Shown: piece by piece, positions 1 to 12,064 of the stretch
Layout of the letters: every line of letters starts with the position of its first letter
Position numbering within the stretch: position 1 is the first letter of the stretch
Source of the DNA: Himantopus leucocephalus
Lineage: Eukaryota; Chordata; Aves; Charadriiformes; Recurvirostridae
Length of the DNA: 64,000 nt
Direction: 5' to 3'
NCBI GenBank assembly: GCA_003993805.1
Contig: RSEF01000001.1
Coordinates: 60,697,082-60,761,081, forward strand
Position numbers and translations under genes: made by a program
Notes under the pieces: generated by a model
Database searches by the model: none
Seen by the model: the letters and a program-made list of their open reading frames with translations, nothing else
Told to the model about the DNA's origin: nothing

Positions 1-3000
1 TGCAGTGTCCCTCTGTGCCTGCACACCGGGTGCCTGTGAAGGCTCGGTCTTGCATGCTTTTCTTCAGGGCTCCTTTTTAACCATGTAGAGATGGGCTAAA
101 AGCTCTGCTACCTTAGAGACAGGGCTGGAGCTGCCTTCACCTTGCTCTGCAGGGAGTGTTTTTACTACCTGGTGTTCCCTTTTGAGCTTTTCCATCCTGT
201 TGCTCCTTTGTTATAACCAGACTTGGCCATCTCTCTCCTGTTGACACTTAACAGGTCCTTCACACCTCCCCAGCATCCCTGCTTGGCTGTGCTGAGCAGC
301 AGGTGTGTGTCCATGTGAAAGGCAGAGGCAGGGAGGCTTGGGCACCATGGAAATAGAGCTGTGGTGGTGGTGGTGCACGTCCCTCTCGGGCTTTGTGACC
401 TCTAAGGAGCTGCATGCCAGGCCCTGCTGCCGTGGCACGGTGGCCCTGAAGAAATGCAAACAAGCGCCAACACCTGGCCTTGGGCTGCCCCGGCATCCAT
501 CGTGCCACCGCGTGTGAGCTGCTCCCGGGGAAGGGAAGAGGAGCTGCTTGTGCGCAGATGTTGCATAATACTGACCTAGTTCGAACAGAAGTTTGAGGGC
601 TGGGAAGTGTTTGCCCAACCCGCGGGAAAGAGAAAACCCCTCCGGGGTGAGGGCTGCTGCACTGCATTCTCTGCTCTGTGTTACGAAGGAGATGAAACAT
701 GAAGCGTGTGCTTTCTCCAGAACCTGGCTCTTCCCTCTTGCTCAGGTTGCACGTGGAGCATCACCTGCACGAGTCCCCGCTGCGTGTGTATGAGCCGTGG
801 TTTGGCTGAGCTCAGCCACTGCATGGGACTAATACGTAGTGATGGTGTCCTATAAATTATATAGTCGGTATGTTCGCCATCTGCTCTGCGCTGAAAGCTG
901 AGTGTGATTGAGACCTTCCCCCCTTCCCAAAGCTTGACTCTCTTGCCAAGCTTGAAATGTGTGCGGATCTCCTGTAAGTGGTTCTGATTGAATCAGGTAA
1001 ACAGGGAATTTTTTAAGCAGGCTGCAATGTTCCTTGCACCCGAAGTGAGAGCTGAAGCATAGGCCAGCATCCTATTACCATGAGACGATGAGTAAAAAGC
1101 GAGTCTGATTTCATGCTAATTAGGTTCTAAAGGGAGTGAATCTTGATTGCAGTGGTCATATCAAAGAATCGAAATAGTAATGCAAAAAGCAAAGGAAACC
1201 CCAGAGTGATTCATATGAGTAGGGGAAATAAAGACAGTCATGGAGGAAGAGTTTGAGGGGGACTGAACTGCTCTGCTGCCCAAAAGCAGAGGGGATTTGA
1301 ATCAGATTATCCTCATTAGATGTCTCTTTAAAGCATCATCAAGCTAAATGAATGGTCCGGGGGAGAGCTTGCAGGCATGGTGTCTGTGATTATCACCAGG
1401 GATTTACAGTCCTAGTTATCTAGCTTAGAGACAAGATTATTAGGGGGTATAAAGCTGTATCTGCCCTCAGCCTCTAATGTGCATTTTTAGGTTGGGTGAT
1501 GGGAGATCTTACGTTGCTGCACAGTCCCTTGGAAGCCTGCCTGCATCCTACAGTGGTCCAGCCCTCCGCAGTGCTGTGGGTGCAGCGTGGAGGGGTAAGG
1601 CAAATGTGAGCCAGGGAGCTGTGCTGGCCCGGAGATGTTCCCTGGGGGCAGACAGATAGCCTCCCCATCAGACTGTGGCAGAGGGCAGGACCTCCCCTAT
1701 GGATGCTCTCACTGAGATGGGAAATGGGGAAAGGGATCTTGGAGGGGGAGATTATGTCTGCCTGCCTCAGCAGTACCGCTCACACCCCCCAGCTTCTCCT
1801 TTCCTGTGGCAGCCCGTGCTGGTACAACTCATCCTTCTTCCAGCCAGAGCCTTTAAGGTCCCAAAAAGCTCAGAACTCAGTGGGGCTGTTAAAGGGGGAG
1901 CCCCTGCGAGCTGTGGGGATGACCCTCCCTTTGAAAGGGAATCGATGGACTTTGCCCACAGGTCCCTTGGAGGCTGGGGGTGAGCGTGGCACAGGGCTGC
2001 TGGCAGTCCCTCTCCACCTCCCCAGCCCTGCATCCGCAGCTGCCCATCACCCTGCCCTTCTTCCCCTTCCTCACCAGATGCATCGCTCCCCTGTTGCTTC
2101 TCTGGGCTTTGGCAGGATGGCTAAGGCATTGCGCCCAGATGCCGACCAGGAGAGGAGGGATGTGGGCCAAATCCTTCTGTCACTTCTCTCCTGCATCACA
2201 TCCTTAACGAGGCTATTGAAATTCATAATGTTAATCTGCATTTAAGCCGTCCTTTTTACACCAGGCCGAGGCCCGAAGGTCTGTGAGAAGCTGGGGAACA
2301 TTATGGAGATACTGACAAGCATGGCAATGCCACCGCAGACTAATGAAACGCTGTCAGCATGGAGGTGCTTCAGCTGGAGAGGGAGGAGAGGGGAGGCTGT
2401 CAGCGGGAGCCTCGCAGCCGACAGCGTGGCAGTGACGAGCTCGCTGCCCGAGGCAGCTGGCCAGCGGCAGGGCCCGCTTCGGCTCAGTGGAAACGCTCTT
2501 CCTTGCTTCTCATCCCGGTTTGGGGCTGTACTCATGTCCAAACACGTGCCACTTGTTCCTCCTGCAGCACTGCAGTCCCTTTCAATGCTCTGGGGCTCAA
2601 ACCAGCTTGAGTTTGGCATCTGACCGGCCACGCAGCCTACAGTCGAAATCCCTGTATTCCCTCGGCTCAGCCGCTTGCGGGTCATCGTTCGGCAGTGACA
2701 AACAGAAACGTCGGAGCTTGCCAGCGGTGGGGGTGAGGGAGGTTGGCCTTGCACCTACTGCCACTGTCTGTGCCCAGGGTGGTGGGAGGCTGCAGGACAG
2801 CCACAAAAGCTATCTCAGGGACCCATTTCTGGAGCAGTGGTTAGTACTGGGAACCATGCAGCCTCCTGTACCCTTACTCTTGCTTTGGCAGTGGCAACCT
2901 GCAGGTGCCACAGGATTTTTTTGGGGGTGTTTTGGAGCGTTCCGTTCCCTGTTTGAGCTGTGCTTTAAATTATCCAGACATGCTGCTGGTTTTGAGCATC

Positions 3001-6000
3001 TCCATTAGGATGGCTCCCGCGGCCAGCGCTGAGGAGCGTGACTGCGGAGCAGCCATGCTGGGGCTGGGCTGCAGTCGTGGGGGGCAGTGGGGTGTTGTGT
3101 ATGGGGAAGAAGGGTGGTTGGATGGCACGCAGCAAATTGCAACAAATGAGCACAGTCAGGACAAACATCATTTCTTCTGTGTTGGAATTGCTCACAAGCA
3201 CCTTCCTATTTTCTCAGGTTGCCTTCTCGTTCAAATGTATTCACCAAACCACTCCTGCGCGTGAGCCAGAGCTGCAGCTCTTCTGCGAGCGGTTCATTGT
3301 AACGAAGCGCTATGCAAAATGCAATTGGGGCTGCTTAGTTTAGTTTTGACTTCCAGGCTGCCCCAACTGGTTTCCTGTCCCTTGCTGATGGGGCAAGCTG
3401 CAAAGGGTGAGGGCTCAAATGGAGACAGCCCCTCGGCTTCAGCAGGCTTTGATTTTTGGCTCTGGAGTTGTCTGCTGGATACCTCCGTGCCCCAAGAGTG
3501 CAGCAGTGGGGCTCCTCGCTGCAAGTGCTGGGGAGGTTTCTGCACTCAGCCTGGCGTCCCAGGGAGGTCTCTGCCCCGGCATACGCATGCCTGAACCAGC
3601 TGAACCCACCTGCTTGGAGGTTTGTAATGCGGTAGTGCATCGCCCTCAGCCATTTGTTTCTGTTTCAGTGCTGGAGGTGCTGCCTGGCTGTGCCAGGGCA
3701 CATGAATGCCCCCTAACCAGGCACAGGCGGTGCTTGGGGCGCACTTGGCCTCCACTACCCACCCAAGGGGGTCAGCACGAGCTCCCACACATCCTTAGGG
3801 TGGGGATGGGGGCAGCATCCCAGCCACAGGCAGAGCGGGCAGCGGGATTTGCTCATGGGAACGCTCAGGCAGAAGAGCCAGGCTCAGCTAATGGTGTGTC
3901 GCTCATAACACTGGGGGGGCTTGTGAGAGCCCAGGCAGCGTCTGGGGGTGCAAGCCTCCCTAAGAGAGTCCCACCGCACTCTGCAGAGCAGCAAGAGCAG
4001 CCAGCACACCGGCTGGAAACACCCCTCGCTCCCCCCCTACACCTGCTCCTGGCAGGGGAGGTCAAGGGCTTGGCTCCCCCAGGGCAGGATTGGGGATGGG
4101 GGGTTCCCTCATGTCCTCAGTGCTGCTGTGTCCCCCTTGGGCTCTCTGGAGCAGAGAGGGGGAATGGGCAGAGGGAGCTTGAGCCCAGGCAGTGCTGACC
4201 CACCATGCTCCCTCTGCAACCCTGGAGGGTCTTCACCCCACTGCAGAAGCCTAATTTGGGTGCTCAGTATCACCCCTGGAGGGGTCCAAGTCCCCTTGCA
4301 GAGGGAGCCAAGGACACTTGCTCGTTTTTCCTTAACTTCATGGACAAGCGCTGCAGGGGCTTTTAAACCAGAAGGGGAGGAGACAAACCATGTTCAGCAG
4401 AGCTGTTGCCACGGGGCAGTGCCCCATGCCAAACTCCCCGTGCAGGTCTCTGAGAAGTGCCACAAAAATCCATGGTAAGAAGCAGAGCGCCTGTGGAGGG
4501 GTCTGGGTTTAGGGTATTGGTGAATCTCTTGAAGCCTTCGTTTTCCTACCTTATTCCTAAAACCTTCCCATGCTTTGTCCCTAAGCCTAGCTGGCTTTGA
4601 GAAGGGTGCGCTGGGCCGTGCTGGGGCATCCTGGTGGATCCCAAGGAGGAGGTTTGTGTTGGAGTCCTGAGAAACCAGCTCCCGAGATCCATAGTGGGAC
4701 CTTTCAGGAGGGAGTGTTTCCCACCAGCTAAGGGCAGAGGCGCAGGGAAGGGGCGCGCGGGTGAGGTGCTGAATGTGCTTTGGGGGTTGGCTCCAGCCAA
4801 AGCCTTCCAGCGGCACCATCTGGATGCAGGGCAGACGTCGGGCTGTGCCGAGGTGTTCCCGGGGCACTGGGTGCATCCTGTCAGATGTCTGTCCCAAGGT
4901 AACTGGGTCTGCTTGATAAACACCTCGCGGCTTCTCTGATCGACAAGCCTTTGGGTTTCCGGTGCGCACGAGCACAAGGTGAACTTTCGGTGGATATTTT
5001 CTGCTACGGGTGGTTCTGCAAGCATGTGCGTGAGTCACTTCACCCACCCCTGACACCAGAGGAACCGCTTGCACGGGTCCAGTTACTCATGCGCGCACGA
5101 CCACCCACAGGACACCGCCGTCCCTCCCCGCTCCAGGGATCGCTGACACTGCCCTGTCCCTTGCTGGGCTCTCCGCAGGGATCCCAGCAGCTGACCTCGG
5201 CCAAAGCCGGTCCTCCCAGTGCACGGTTGGAGCAAACAGCACTGGGAATCGAGCTCTCTGACTCCAGGATTAAGATATAATTTTTAAATAGCTCGTTTGA
5301 TATCTTTGCCGGTTTATTTGTTTAATAAAAGCACTTAGTTAGCCGGAGTCCCAGGCTCCTGGGGCTTTCATTTCTCTGCAGAGGAGATAAGAAAAGCGCA
5401 TTTCCTTATCCAGTGAGTCATTTTTTCTGCTCTTTAATTATGCATTTGTGCTATTATCAAGCGTATTCAGCTCTTAGGCGCAAACAGTTCAAACTACTCA
5501 CCAAGCTTTAACTTTCGCTGCTCCAGAAACGATGAACAGCCGTTACGAAGGGCAGGGGAGGCAAAGATGGGGGAGATGAAGAGGGGTCGGCTGATGCCCG
5601 GAACGGGCTGGGCAGCCTGGGCCGTGCTGGTGAGCAGGCACACACTGGGGAAGTCAGCGGGGATTTTCTCCATGAGTAAGCGTTACCTTGTGTGAATACA
5701 CACATTGTTTTCTTGGACCAGGAGGAAGAAGACGGGCCGGGAAGGGAGCGTGAAAGAGCTGCAGAGGGGGATAAAAAGGGCTTAGAAAATGGGAGGGGAT
5801 AGGGTAAGATCAATCGCGATGATGAGGCTGCAACATCTTTCCACGCAACAGGACCTGGGAGCACTTTGTTTGCAGGAGGACATCACGGCTGCCGTCCCTG
5901 GGGTCCCCGCCATGCATGTGCCGCTTCAGGTTTTCACTCCAGGTACCGAAACAGGAGCCATCAGCTCCTGAGCTCTATGGTAAACCTCGCTCTCTGTGTC

Positions 6001-8400
6001 AAAAGCAGCATGTAGGTACCACGGTTTGGGCTTTCCCTGGTGCATATATTTGACTGGAGGGGTCACAGAGTTAATCTGTCAGCGTGGTACAGCAGATGCT
6101 AGGACCCATTTCCCCCCGCCCTGCATTAAGCCAGGCAGGGAGGGGAGAGGGGCAGGGTGACAGTGCTATGGGGGGGACCCAGGGGAATAGGGGCTGGGGG
6201 TTGCGGAGGGACAACTGACGCGAGGGAAACATGGAGGGGGGATTTCAGGGGAGAGGGTGTGAGGGGGATGCTGGAGCAGCACCCTCCTTTGGGAAAAAGA
6301 GACCATCAGGTGGAAACACCCCGGGGCAGGAGGAATAGCGAAGCCTTTGGAGCAGTGAGCTGTTTCAGGGGCAGGTGTCCTGACAGGGCACTGCCTGTTT
6401 TGTGGGGGTCCTCTGCCTCTGTGCATGGCACCAGCCCACAAAAACAGACTTTGTCTGCTCCCTAGTCCCTACCCTCATGCTTCTGCGAGCTGCCTGCCAA
6501 GGACAGTGAGCGCTCTGGGTGCCTTCTCCTCCCTGGAGCTCAGATGTGGCCTGGGGCGAGCCTGAGCTTTTCTCCTGACCCCTCAGCGCTCCCTGCTGTG
6601 GCTTTCTGACTCCGCTCTGAGACCCTCCCAGTGCACCCAGCTGCTGGACGCACGCCCCTCCTGCTCCCAGGCTTGCACCACAGCCCTGCTCCTCGCCCGG
6701 GGCACGAGAGGCAGGGAGCCCCATGAGGTGGGATACCGAGAGATGTCCTCCCCCAGCAGCTACCTGCGCAGGGGTGAGCGCAGCAAGTTCAGCGCAAGCA
6801 TGGAGGCAGAGGGTGCCAAGCTGGCTGTGCTGCTCACGGCTTCAGCTCTTGGGGCCACGCCGAGAGAGAGGGAAGTGCTTGGTGTGCCCCCGCTCACTTG
6901 GGGATTTTTACTTTGACTAAGACGGAGAGGGAATTACTGAGTCACAGGCACAGGAATGGCGGCCGGGCTCTCGCAGCTCCTCGGAGGACCCCGTAGCCCC
7001 CTGGGCTTGGCACGGCCATCCCTGCCAGGACAGCGCAGGGTGCTCCCTGGCAGCCAGGCGTGTGTGTGAGTGGCAAGGGAGCGAGCGGCTGGGCACGCCG
7101 ATTGGAAAGGGAAGTGAAATCGCGGCAGGCGTGGAACCGGCAGGCAGCAACCGGTTTTGGTCAGGACTTTCACTCGCCCAGAGCCCAGCGGCACCCAGCG
7201 GGGAGGGCTGAGATGGTGCCGGGGCTGCTTTGGCACTACCTGGGTGCAAGCCACCCTTCAGGGATGCTGCGGGCAGGGAGGGACACACAGCCCGGGGGCT
7301 GGGAGGGACCCACCATGGGGCAGCTCCTGCTCTGCAGGGCATGGGGTGCTGGAGAGCCATGCTTGGGCTGCGACCCAGTGTGAGGAGCTGGTGCCTGCTT
7401 CCCACCTGGGACTTCAGGGGATGAGGCTGTGGCTCATCTTGCCCAAAAGCCATTGGAGAGGGGCAGGCGCACCCAGAGACCAAGTCCTCTGGCCTGTCGC
7501 AGAGGAGCTCGGTTGTTCAGTGGGGACACCCGGTACTCTGTCACCTTGAGCCAGGCCATCCTTTGGCTTTTCTCCTCCTCCCCTCCCAGCCTCAGTCCAG
7601 CACAGAAGTGGCAGAGAACTCTCTAGAAAGAGCCAGGAGGCCATAGCTGCTGCAAGCATGAAACTCCAGCAGTAAGTCCCCATTAGGGCTCTCCTGGCCA
7701 GGGAAGGTCTCCTGTGCTGCTTCCTTCAGGTGAGAGAAGGCCATCAGCTGTGGCTGGTCCCTTTCTTTCCTACAGGCTGAAGGAAAATGGGATGTGACTT
7801 TTGTTTGTCAAGGACAGAGAAGAGCCATTTGCAGCACTGAAATCCATCACTTACCCACTTCAGATCTCAAGCATCGGGCTTTGACCGATGGCACAGGTAC
7901 TGGTGGCAGAAGGTTTCTCCTGCCGGTGATCAGGAACAACTAAAACCATTAAGAGTTTATTTAGTCCCTTCCAAGTGTATGGGGACTGGACTTGCTTGGT
8001 GTGACGTGCTTTGTCCATGCCCTGGGCAATTACTGAGCAGAGCCACATCTGAACACCAGAGAATTAGACATGGTGCCAAGGGGCTGAGAGGGTCCTTGTC
8101 ACGGGTCTAGATCTGGGATGGAGAGGATGGAGAGAGCAAGGTGGAGAGCACCATCATTAGTAGGGATGGAGAACACACACCGGTTGGGCTGCCCGCGCAG
8201 CAGTCACTAACAGGCTGTGTCCTGGGGGCAGTGAGAGCTTTTAAAAGGGGAAACCTCAGTGCCCTTGCACTCTTTTCTCCTCCAGCCCTTTTCTGCATTT
8301 TCCATCCAAGCCAGATCTGTGGCCCTGAGACAGGGTCTTGTAAAGGTCTGGGCACAGGAAAGTATTCTGGTGGCACTGGAGGATGCTGAGGAGGCTTTTC
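1..8400. other. Intergenic region left of TNFRSF13C, no recognisable gene
   Basis: I see no reading frame here with recognisable protein similarity. The open frames are short, overlap on both strands and look like chance in GC-rich DNA. Most of the stretch is GC-rich and unstructured, with AT-rich blocks near 1000-1370, 2200-2370 and 5270-5480 that stand out in composition. By human gene order CENPM would be the next gene on this side, but none of its protein is visible. An AATAAA at about 5324 on the + strand could end an upstream transcript, but nothing else supports that. Confidence 0.6.
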
Positions 8401-8784
8401 ACCGGCCGGCGAGGGAGGGCATGGGCTGGGGGTGATGTATGGGTGGGCTGGCGAAGGGTGAGGGCCGAGGAGGTGACGCTATTGGGCTAGGGCACCGTGC
8501 CGCTGGGCATGGGGTGTTGCGTGGCTCGGGCATGCCAGGGGTTGTGTGGATTTTGGAAGCGTATTTTGGAGGAGAGGAGTAGTTTGAGGGCGCATTGCAT
8601 GGGCAGGCAGGGGTAGGGCTTGGGCGCTCGCTCTCCTCCTCCCTGGTGAAGATCCGCCCCAGGGCAAGCGCAGCGATCGCGAGCCCCAAGGGAGACAACG
8701 CAGCTTGACAGACTGTATCTCCCTCTGCCACGGGCCCTGAGGCGCTGCGATTTCACACTTGGGCGGCCCCTTCGCTGCCGCGCC
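8400..8784 (+). promoter_or_regulatory. TNFRSF13C: Putative TNFRSF13C promoter / 5' UTR
   Basis: This is the moderately CpG-rich stretch directly upstream of the TNFRSF13C start codon. No TATA box is seen. A reversed CCAAT box (ATTGG) lies at 8481-8485, just after a TGACGC motif, about 300 bases before the first ATG. The transcription start cannot be placed from sequence; the call rests on position and composition. Confidence 0.35.
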
Positions 8785-8929
8785 ATGCGAGAGCCAGGCT
8801 CTCGCTCCCACTCCGCCATGTCCTCATCAGGAAAAGCCGCCGCTCCCTCCTCCTGCCTCTCCTCCCAGTGCTTCGACCCCCTGACCAGGTCCTGCGTCCA
8901 GTGCTCTGACTTGTTCAAGGAGAACGCAA
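8785..8929 (+). CDS. TNFRSF13C: TNFRSF13C exon 1
   Basis: This exon encodes the N-terminus and the whole ligand-binding cysteine module, including the FDPL stretch that corresponds to the human BAFF-contacting FDLL. It ends at CAA|GTAAGG in phase 1. There is no signal peptide, as expected for a type III protein. The alternative start at 8818 would remove 11 residues (MREPGSRSHSA). Confidence 0.9.
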
Positions 8930-11554
8930 GTAAGGGGACAAGGGTGGCCAGGGACCAGGCTCCCCAGGGCTGGGCGGTGGTGGGCCAAGGGGGTTAGGGG
9001 CACACCGGGGGTGGGCAGGTGGAGGGGACTCCACCGGGGGTGGAGGGCAGGTGATGGAGGTGGCGATGGAGAATGGAGTGCTGCCTTCACCTGGAGGAGG
9101 AGGAGAGAAGAGGGCAGTCAGTTTCAGTGAAGGGAACGCAGTGCGGGGATAAGACGTATGATCCAGCCCGGTGTGGGGGTCACAGCCTGCCCCAGGGGTG
9201 ACCATGGGAAGAGTAGGATGCCCTCACCTCCCCCCAGCCAGGAACAGAAGTGGGTGGGACGAGGATCCTGTCAGGCTTGGGGACGGTTTGTTGTGGACAA
9301 TAGGTGAGTAGCGATGAAGAGCCGCTCTCCTTCCCCGCCATTGCAGCCCTGAGGCCGGCTGGCTGGCTGGGAAATGCTGCTGCCCTCCTTCCCTCGCCCC
9401 AGCTCTCCCCCTCCTGACACTGCTGGTGTTTCACCCCACAGCAGAGCCCGCCCGCACAGCGCCCACCTCTGCCCTGGTGCCCACCCTCCCGTCGGTGGAC
9501 CTGCCCAGCACCCTCCTCATCTTCGGGGTTCCAGCGGTGGTGGGGCTCATCCTGGCTCTGGCTGCCCTCTGGGGCTTCCTGGCCTGCAAGGTGGGCAAGC
9601 AGAGGAGGAAGAGGAAGGCAGCAGATGAAGAGGCTGAAGGTAGGGGACCTCTTGCTCTTCCTGTCACAGCATCCCAAGGCTCCCAGGGTGGGTGGGATTG
9701 CTTGCCGGCAGCTCCCAGGGCAGACGGGATTGCTTGCCGCCGGCTCCCCCAAGGCATGTCCTTGTTGAGATTGGCTCCTCCACCTTGACATGGGCTCCAT
9801 GGGCACCCTGGGGCATTTTGGGGCAGCTGAGCTGCCCCCGAGTGGTGACAGTGTTCTGTGGCCCCTGGGAACCCACACCTGCATCTGGCTCCCAGCAGGA
9901 CCCCGCTGAACTGTCCCTCCTTTTGCCAGGTGTCCCCATGCCTTTGCTTGCTTAAAGCACCTGCTGGCACCATCTCCTCTCCATGGGGGACACGTACAGA
10001 GCACCAGCAAGTCACCTGTCCCTCTTGCCCAGCAGCCGGGGGGACCATGGATGGAGCAGGGGCTGCAGGGATGGCAGAGGACAAATGGCAGTACCGTGTT
10101 GACTTCCCAGCCTGGCACTGCCATTTGGGATTCCCGGTGCCCTCCAATGCGTGCCCCAAAGACCCCAACGGTGCCGGGGGCAGTCCTGTTGGCAGGACGC
10201 CAGTGCACCACATGGAGTCATCCCCAAAGGCACCAAAAATAGGGCTGGGGGGAGAGGAACATGACTGAACCTTTCCTGGCTGGGTATTTCCAGGGGGGTG
10301 AGGCCACAGTGCCCTGTGATGGCTCATCTTGTTGGGGTATCCAGCTGGGGGACAGGCAGCTGCTTCCTCCCCCAGGGACCCCTGCCGCGGTGCTGACTCA
10401 GCCCTGGCCACTCTTCTCGGAAATGATCTCACCTGGCTTCACCCTTCCCCATCCCCAGACAGGGGATATGGCTCCCTGGGGGATGCTGGCACCCACCACC
10501 GCCCCACCGCCCAGGTGGGTGCCCTCAGTTGGCGGTGGGGCCAGGGGCAGCTGGTCCTCACCCCCCGGCATCCCTGCACACTGCTGGCAGTGCCGGCCGG
10601 GTGACTCAGACCAGGGGGGGACATTACCTGGGGCCTTTCTGCTAAACCAAGTGCGGCTGTGACAGCCTGTGACACACACGCCTGGGAAAAACACCAGGAA
10701 TGAAAGAGGATGGAGAAATCCAGTGGCAAGAGAGGTCCAGCCGTGATGGAGAGTGTTGGAGGCACCCCTCAGCTTCTCCCCTGCCGCGTGCCCTGGTCCC
10801 TGTCCCCACTAACCCCGTGGGCTGCACCCCGGCAAGCCCACCACTGCGGCACTGGATGTGTGGAAAGTCACAGGAGGCTTGGGGCCGGCGGCACGCGCCT
10901 GTGTTCGAAGTGTGTAAACAAGTCTATTTTTAAGTGGGAGGCGGTTGGGGAGGGCAAGCCGCCGAGGGCTGGGCTGCTCTGCCGCTGGCAGAGTTTAGCG
11001 AGAGGGCTCGAAGTGCAAGTGCAAGTTTCTGCCTCTCCCTGTTGTTTTTTAGGGGGGAAAAAGCCTCACCAGTTGTAAGCAGGAGAGGTCCGGTGGGGAC
11101 CTTGCAGGCTCCTCCTGCTCCAGCTCCATCTTTCCCCCCCTCCATGTGTCCCCAGGGACAGGATCCTCTCCCTGGGACCCACCTGGCCCCACTTGGTGAG
11201 CCTCATAACCCCCTTTCTTGCCCTCTCCCAGCAAACATGGATGCCGCCAGCCCCCTGCCCGGCCTGGGCTGCCAGGACCCTGCTGTGCCAGAGGGAGATG
11301 CCATCCTGGACCCAGCCCCATGCCTGCATCATAACGGAGGCCTGAAGATGCCGGGGCCGCCCGGGAAAGCCAGTGCAAAGCGGAGGCCGTGCTGCCGGGG
11401 TGATGCCGACGGCGACATCGTCCTGCTCTCTACTGTGTACCCCCGGCATGAGGAGTGCAACCACGGCTTCCCACTGCCCGCCACCGAGCTGGGGGCCACA
11501 GCCCTGGTCACCACCAAAACCACCCAGAACTTCGCCAGCGAGGAGAGAGCCTGA
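8785..11554 (+). CDS. TNFRSF13C: BAFF receptor (TNFRSF13C), complete coding span, 3 exons
   Basis: Coding exons are 8785-8929, 9442-9639 and 11232-11554, all joined by GT/AG introns in phase 1. The product is 221 residues from the first ATG, or 210 from the in-frame ATG at 8818, which begins MSSSGKAAAP and resembles other BAFF receptors more. Counting from the second ATG, residues 13-29 hold one partial cysteine-rich domain with spacing C-x4-C-x7-C-x2-C, identical to human BAFF-R. A single membrane segment spans about residues 61-86 and is followed by KQRRKRK. The tail holds PLPATEL and LVTTKT, matching the human TRAF3-binding PVPATEL and the conserved C-terminus. It is a type III membrane protein on B cells that binds BAFF and signals survival through TRAF3 and non-canonical NF-kB. 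The next gene on the same strand is SHISA8, as in human. Which ATG is used is uncertain. Confidence 0.93.
8990..9060 (+). repeat. Short G-rich tandem duplication in TNFRSF13C intron 1
   Basis: The 12-mer CACCGGGGGTGG occurs at 9003 and again at 9032, a 29-base period inside a G-rich run. It sits just after the donor site of exon 1. Confidence 0.5.
9442..9639 (+). CDS. TNFRSF13C: TNFRSF13C exon 2 (transmembrane)
   Basis: The acceptor is CCCCACAG at 9441 and the donor GAAG|GTAGGG. The exon encodes a short stalk, the hydrophobic segment starting LLIFGVPAVVGLILALAALW, and the basic stop-transfer run KQRRKRK. The codon split across the exon 1/2 junction reads as threonine and creates an N-A-T glycosylation sequon just outside the membrane. 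Confidence 0.92.
9678..9750 (+). repeat. 32-bp imperfect direct repeat in TNFRSF13C intron 2
   Basis: GGGATTGCTTGCCG occurs at 9694 and 9726 within two imperfect copies of about 32 bases. It makes the antisense reading frame look repetitive but has no evident function. Confidence 0.6.
11232..11554 (+). CDS. TNFRSF13C: TNFRSF13C exon 3 (cytoplasmic tail)
   Basis: The acceptor is TCTCCCAG. The exon encodes the cytoplasmic domain and ends in TGA at 11552-11554. The conserved block DIVLLSTVYP corresponds to human KVIILSPGIS, and PLPATELGATALVTTKT aligns with the human TRAF3-binding PVPATELGSTELVTTKT. The linker before it is longer and less conserved than in mammals. Confidence 0.93.
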
Positions 11555-12058
11555 GGATGGGGGGAACGGGGCTGGAGCGCTCCGGCTGCTCCCTGTGGAC
11601 ACCCAGAGCCCATCCCCGGGGTCGGGCAAAGCCTTGCACAGACTTGAGCTGGCTGAGGACCAGGTTTTGCCTCGAGCAAGATCAGCCTTCTAGGATCACT
11701 GCCCTTTTCCACTTTCCCATTTGTACCAAGTCCCAAGTTGGACCTGTAAGCACTGGTGGAAGCTGAAGTGGATCACACCGAGCTACGCCAAACTGCTGAC
11801 AGCTGCCACCGCTGTGCCATTGGGAGGAGGCAGAGGAGATGCGGCCGGTGAGGACGGAGCATGGCGGGGACTGCTGTGCCATTTGTGAGGCTGCAGTCGT
11901 GCCAGGACAGGTCTGCTGCTGGATGGGTGATTCCTGGGGTCACAGGGCTGGAATAGCAGAAAGAAGGGGGGAAAAGGAAGATGGAGAGGGAAGCAGGCAG
12001 TTACATTAGGATCAAGTCCCACACCGCTACCATTAGCTCCATTTTTGCTACTGACCTC

Positions 12059-12064
12059 AATAAA
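12059..12064 (+). terminator. TNFRSF13C: Likely TNFRSF13C poly(A) signal
   Basis: A canonical AATAAA lies 505 bases after the TGA stop. A second AATAAA at 12294-12299 could give a longer 3' UTR. Confidence 0.6.

Noticed and set aside
305..517. Frame with a run of histidines on one strand and tryptophans on the other near 360-375
   Set aside because: A short GTG repeat explains it; there is no further coding support.
1..8400. CENPM, expected here by human gene order
   Set aside because: No frame in this interval resembles CENP-M; the gene is probably further left or elsewhere.
9180..10432. Two long overlapping - strand open frames (333 and 343 codons) over TNFRSF13C exon 2 and intron 2
   Set aside because: They are antisense to a well-supported gene, their composition follows the GC-rich DNA, repeated segments come from a 32-bp duplication, and no domain is recognisable.
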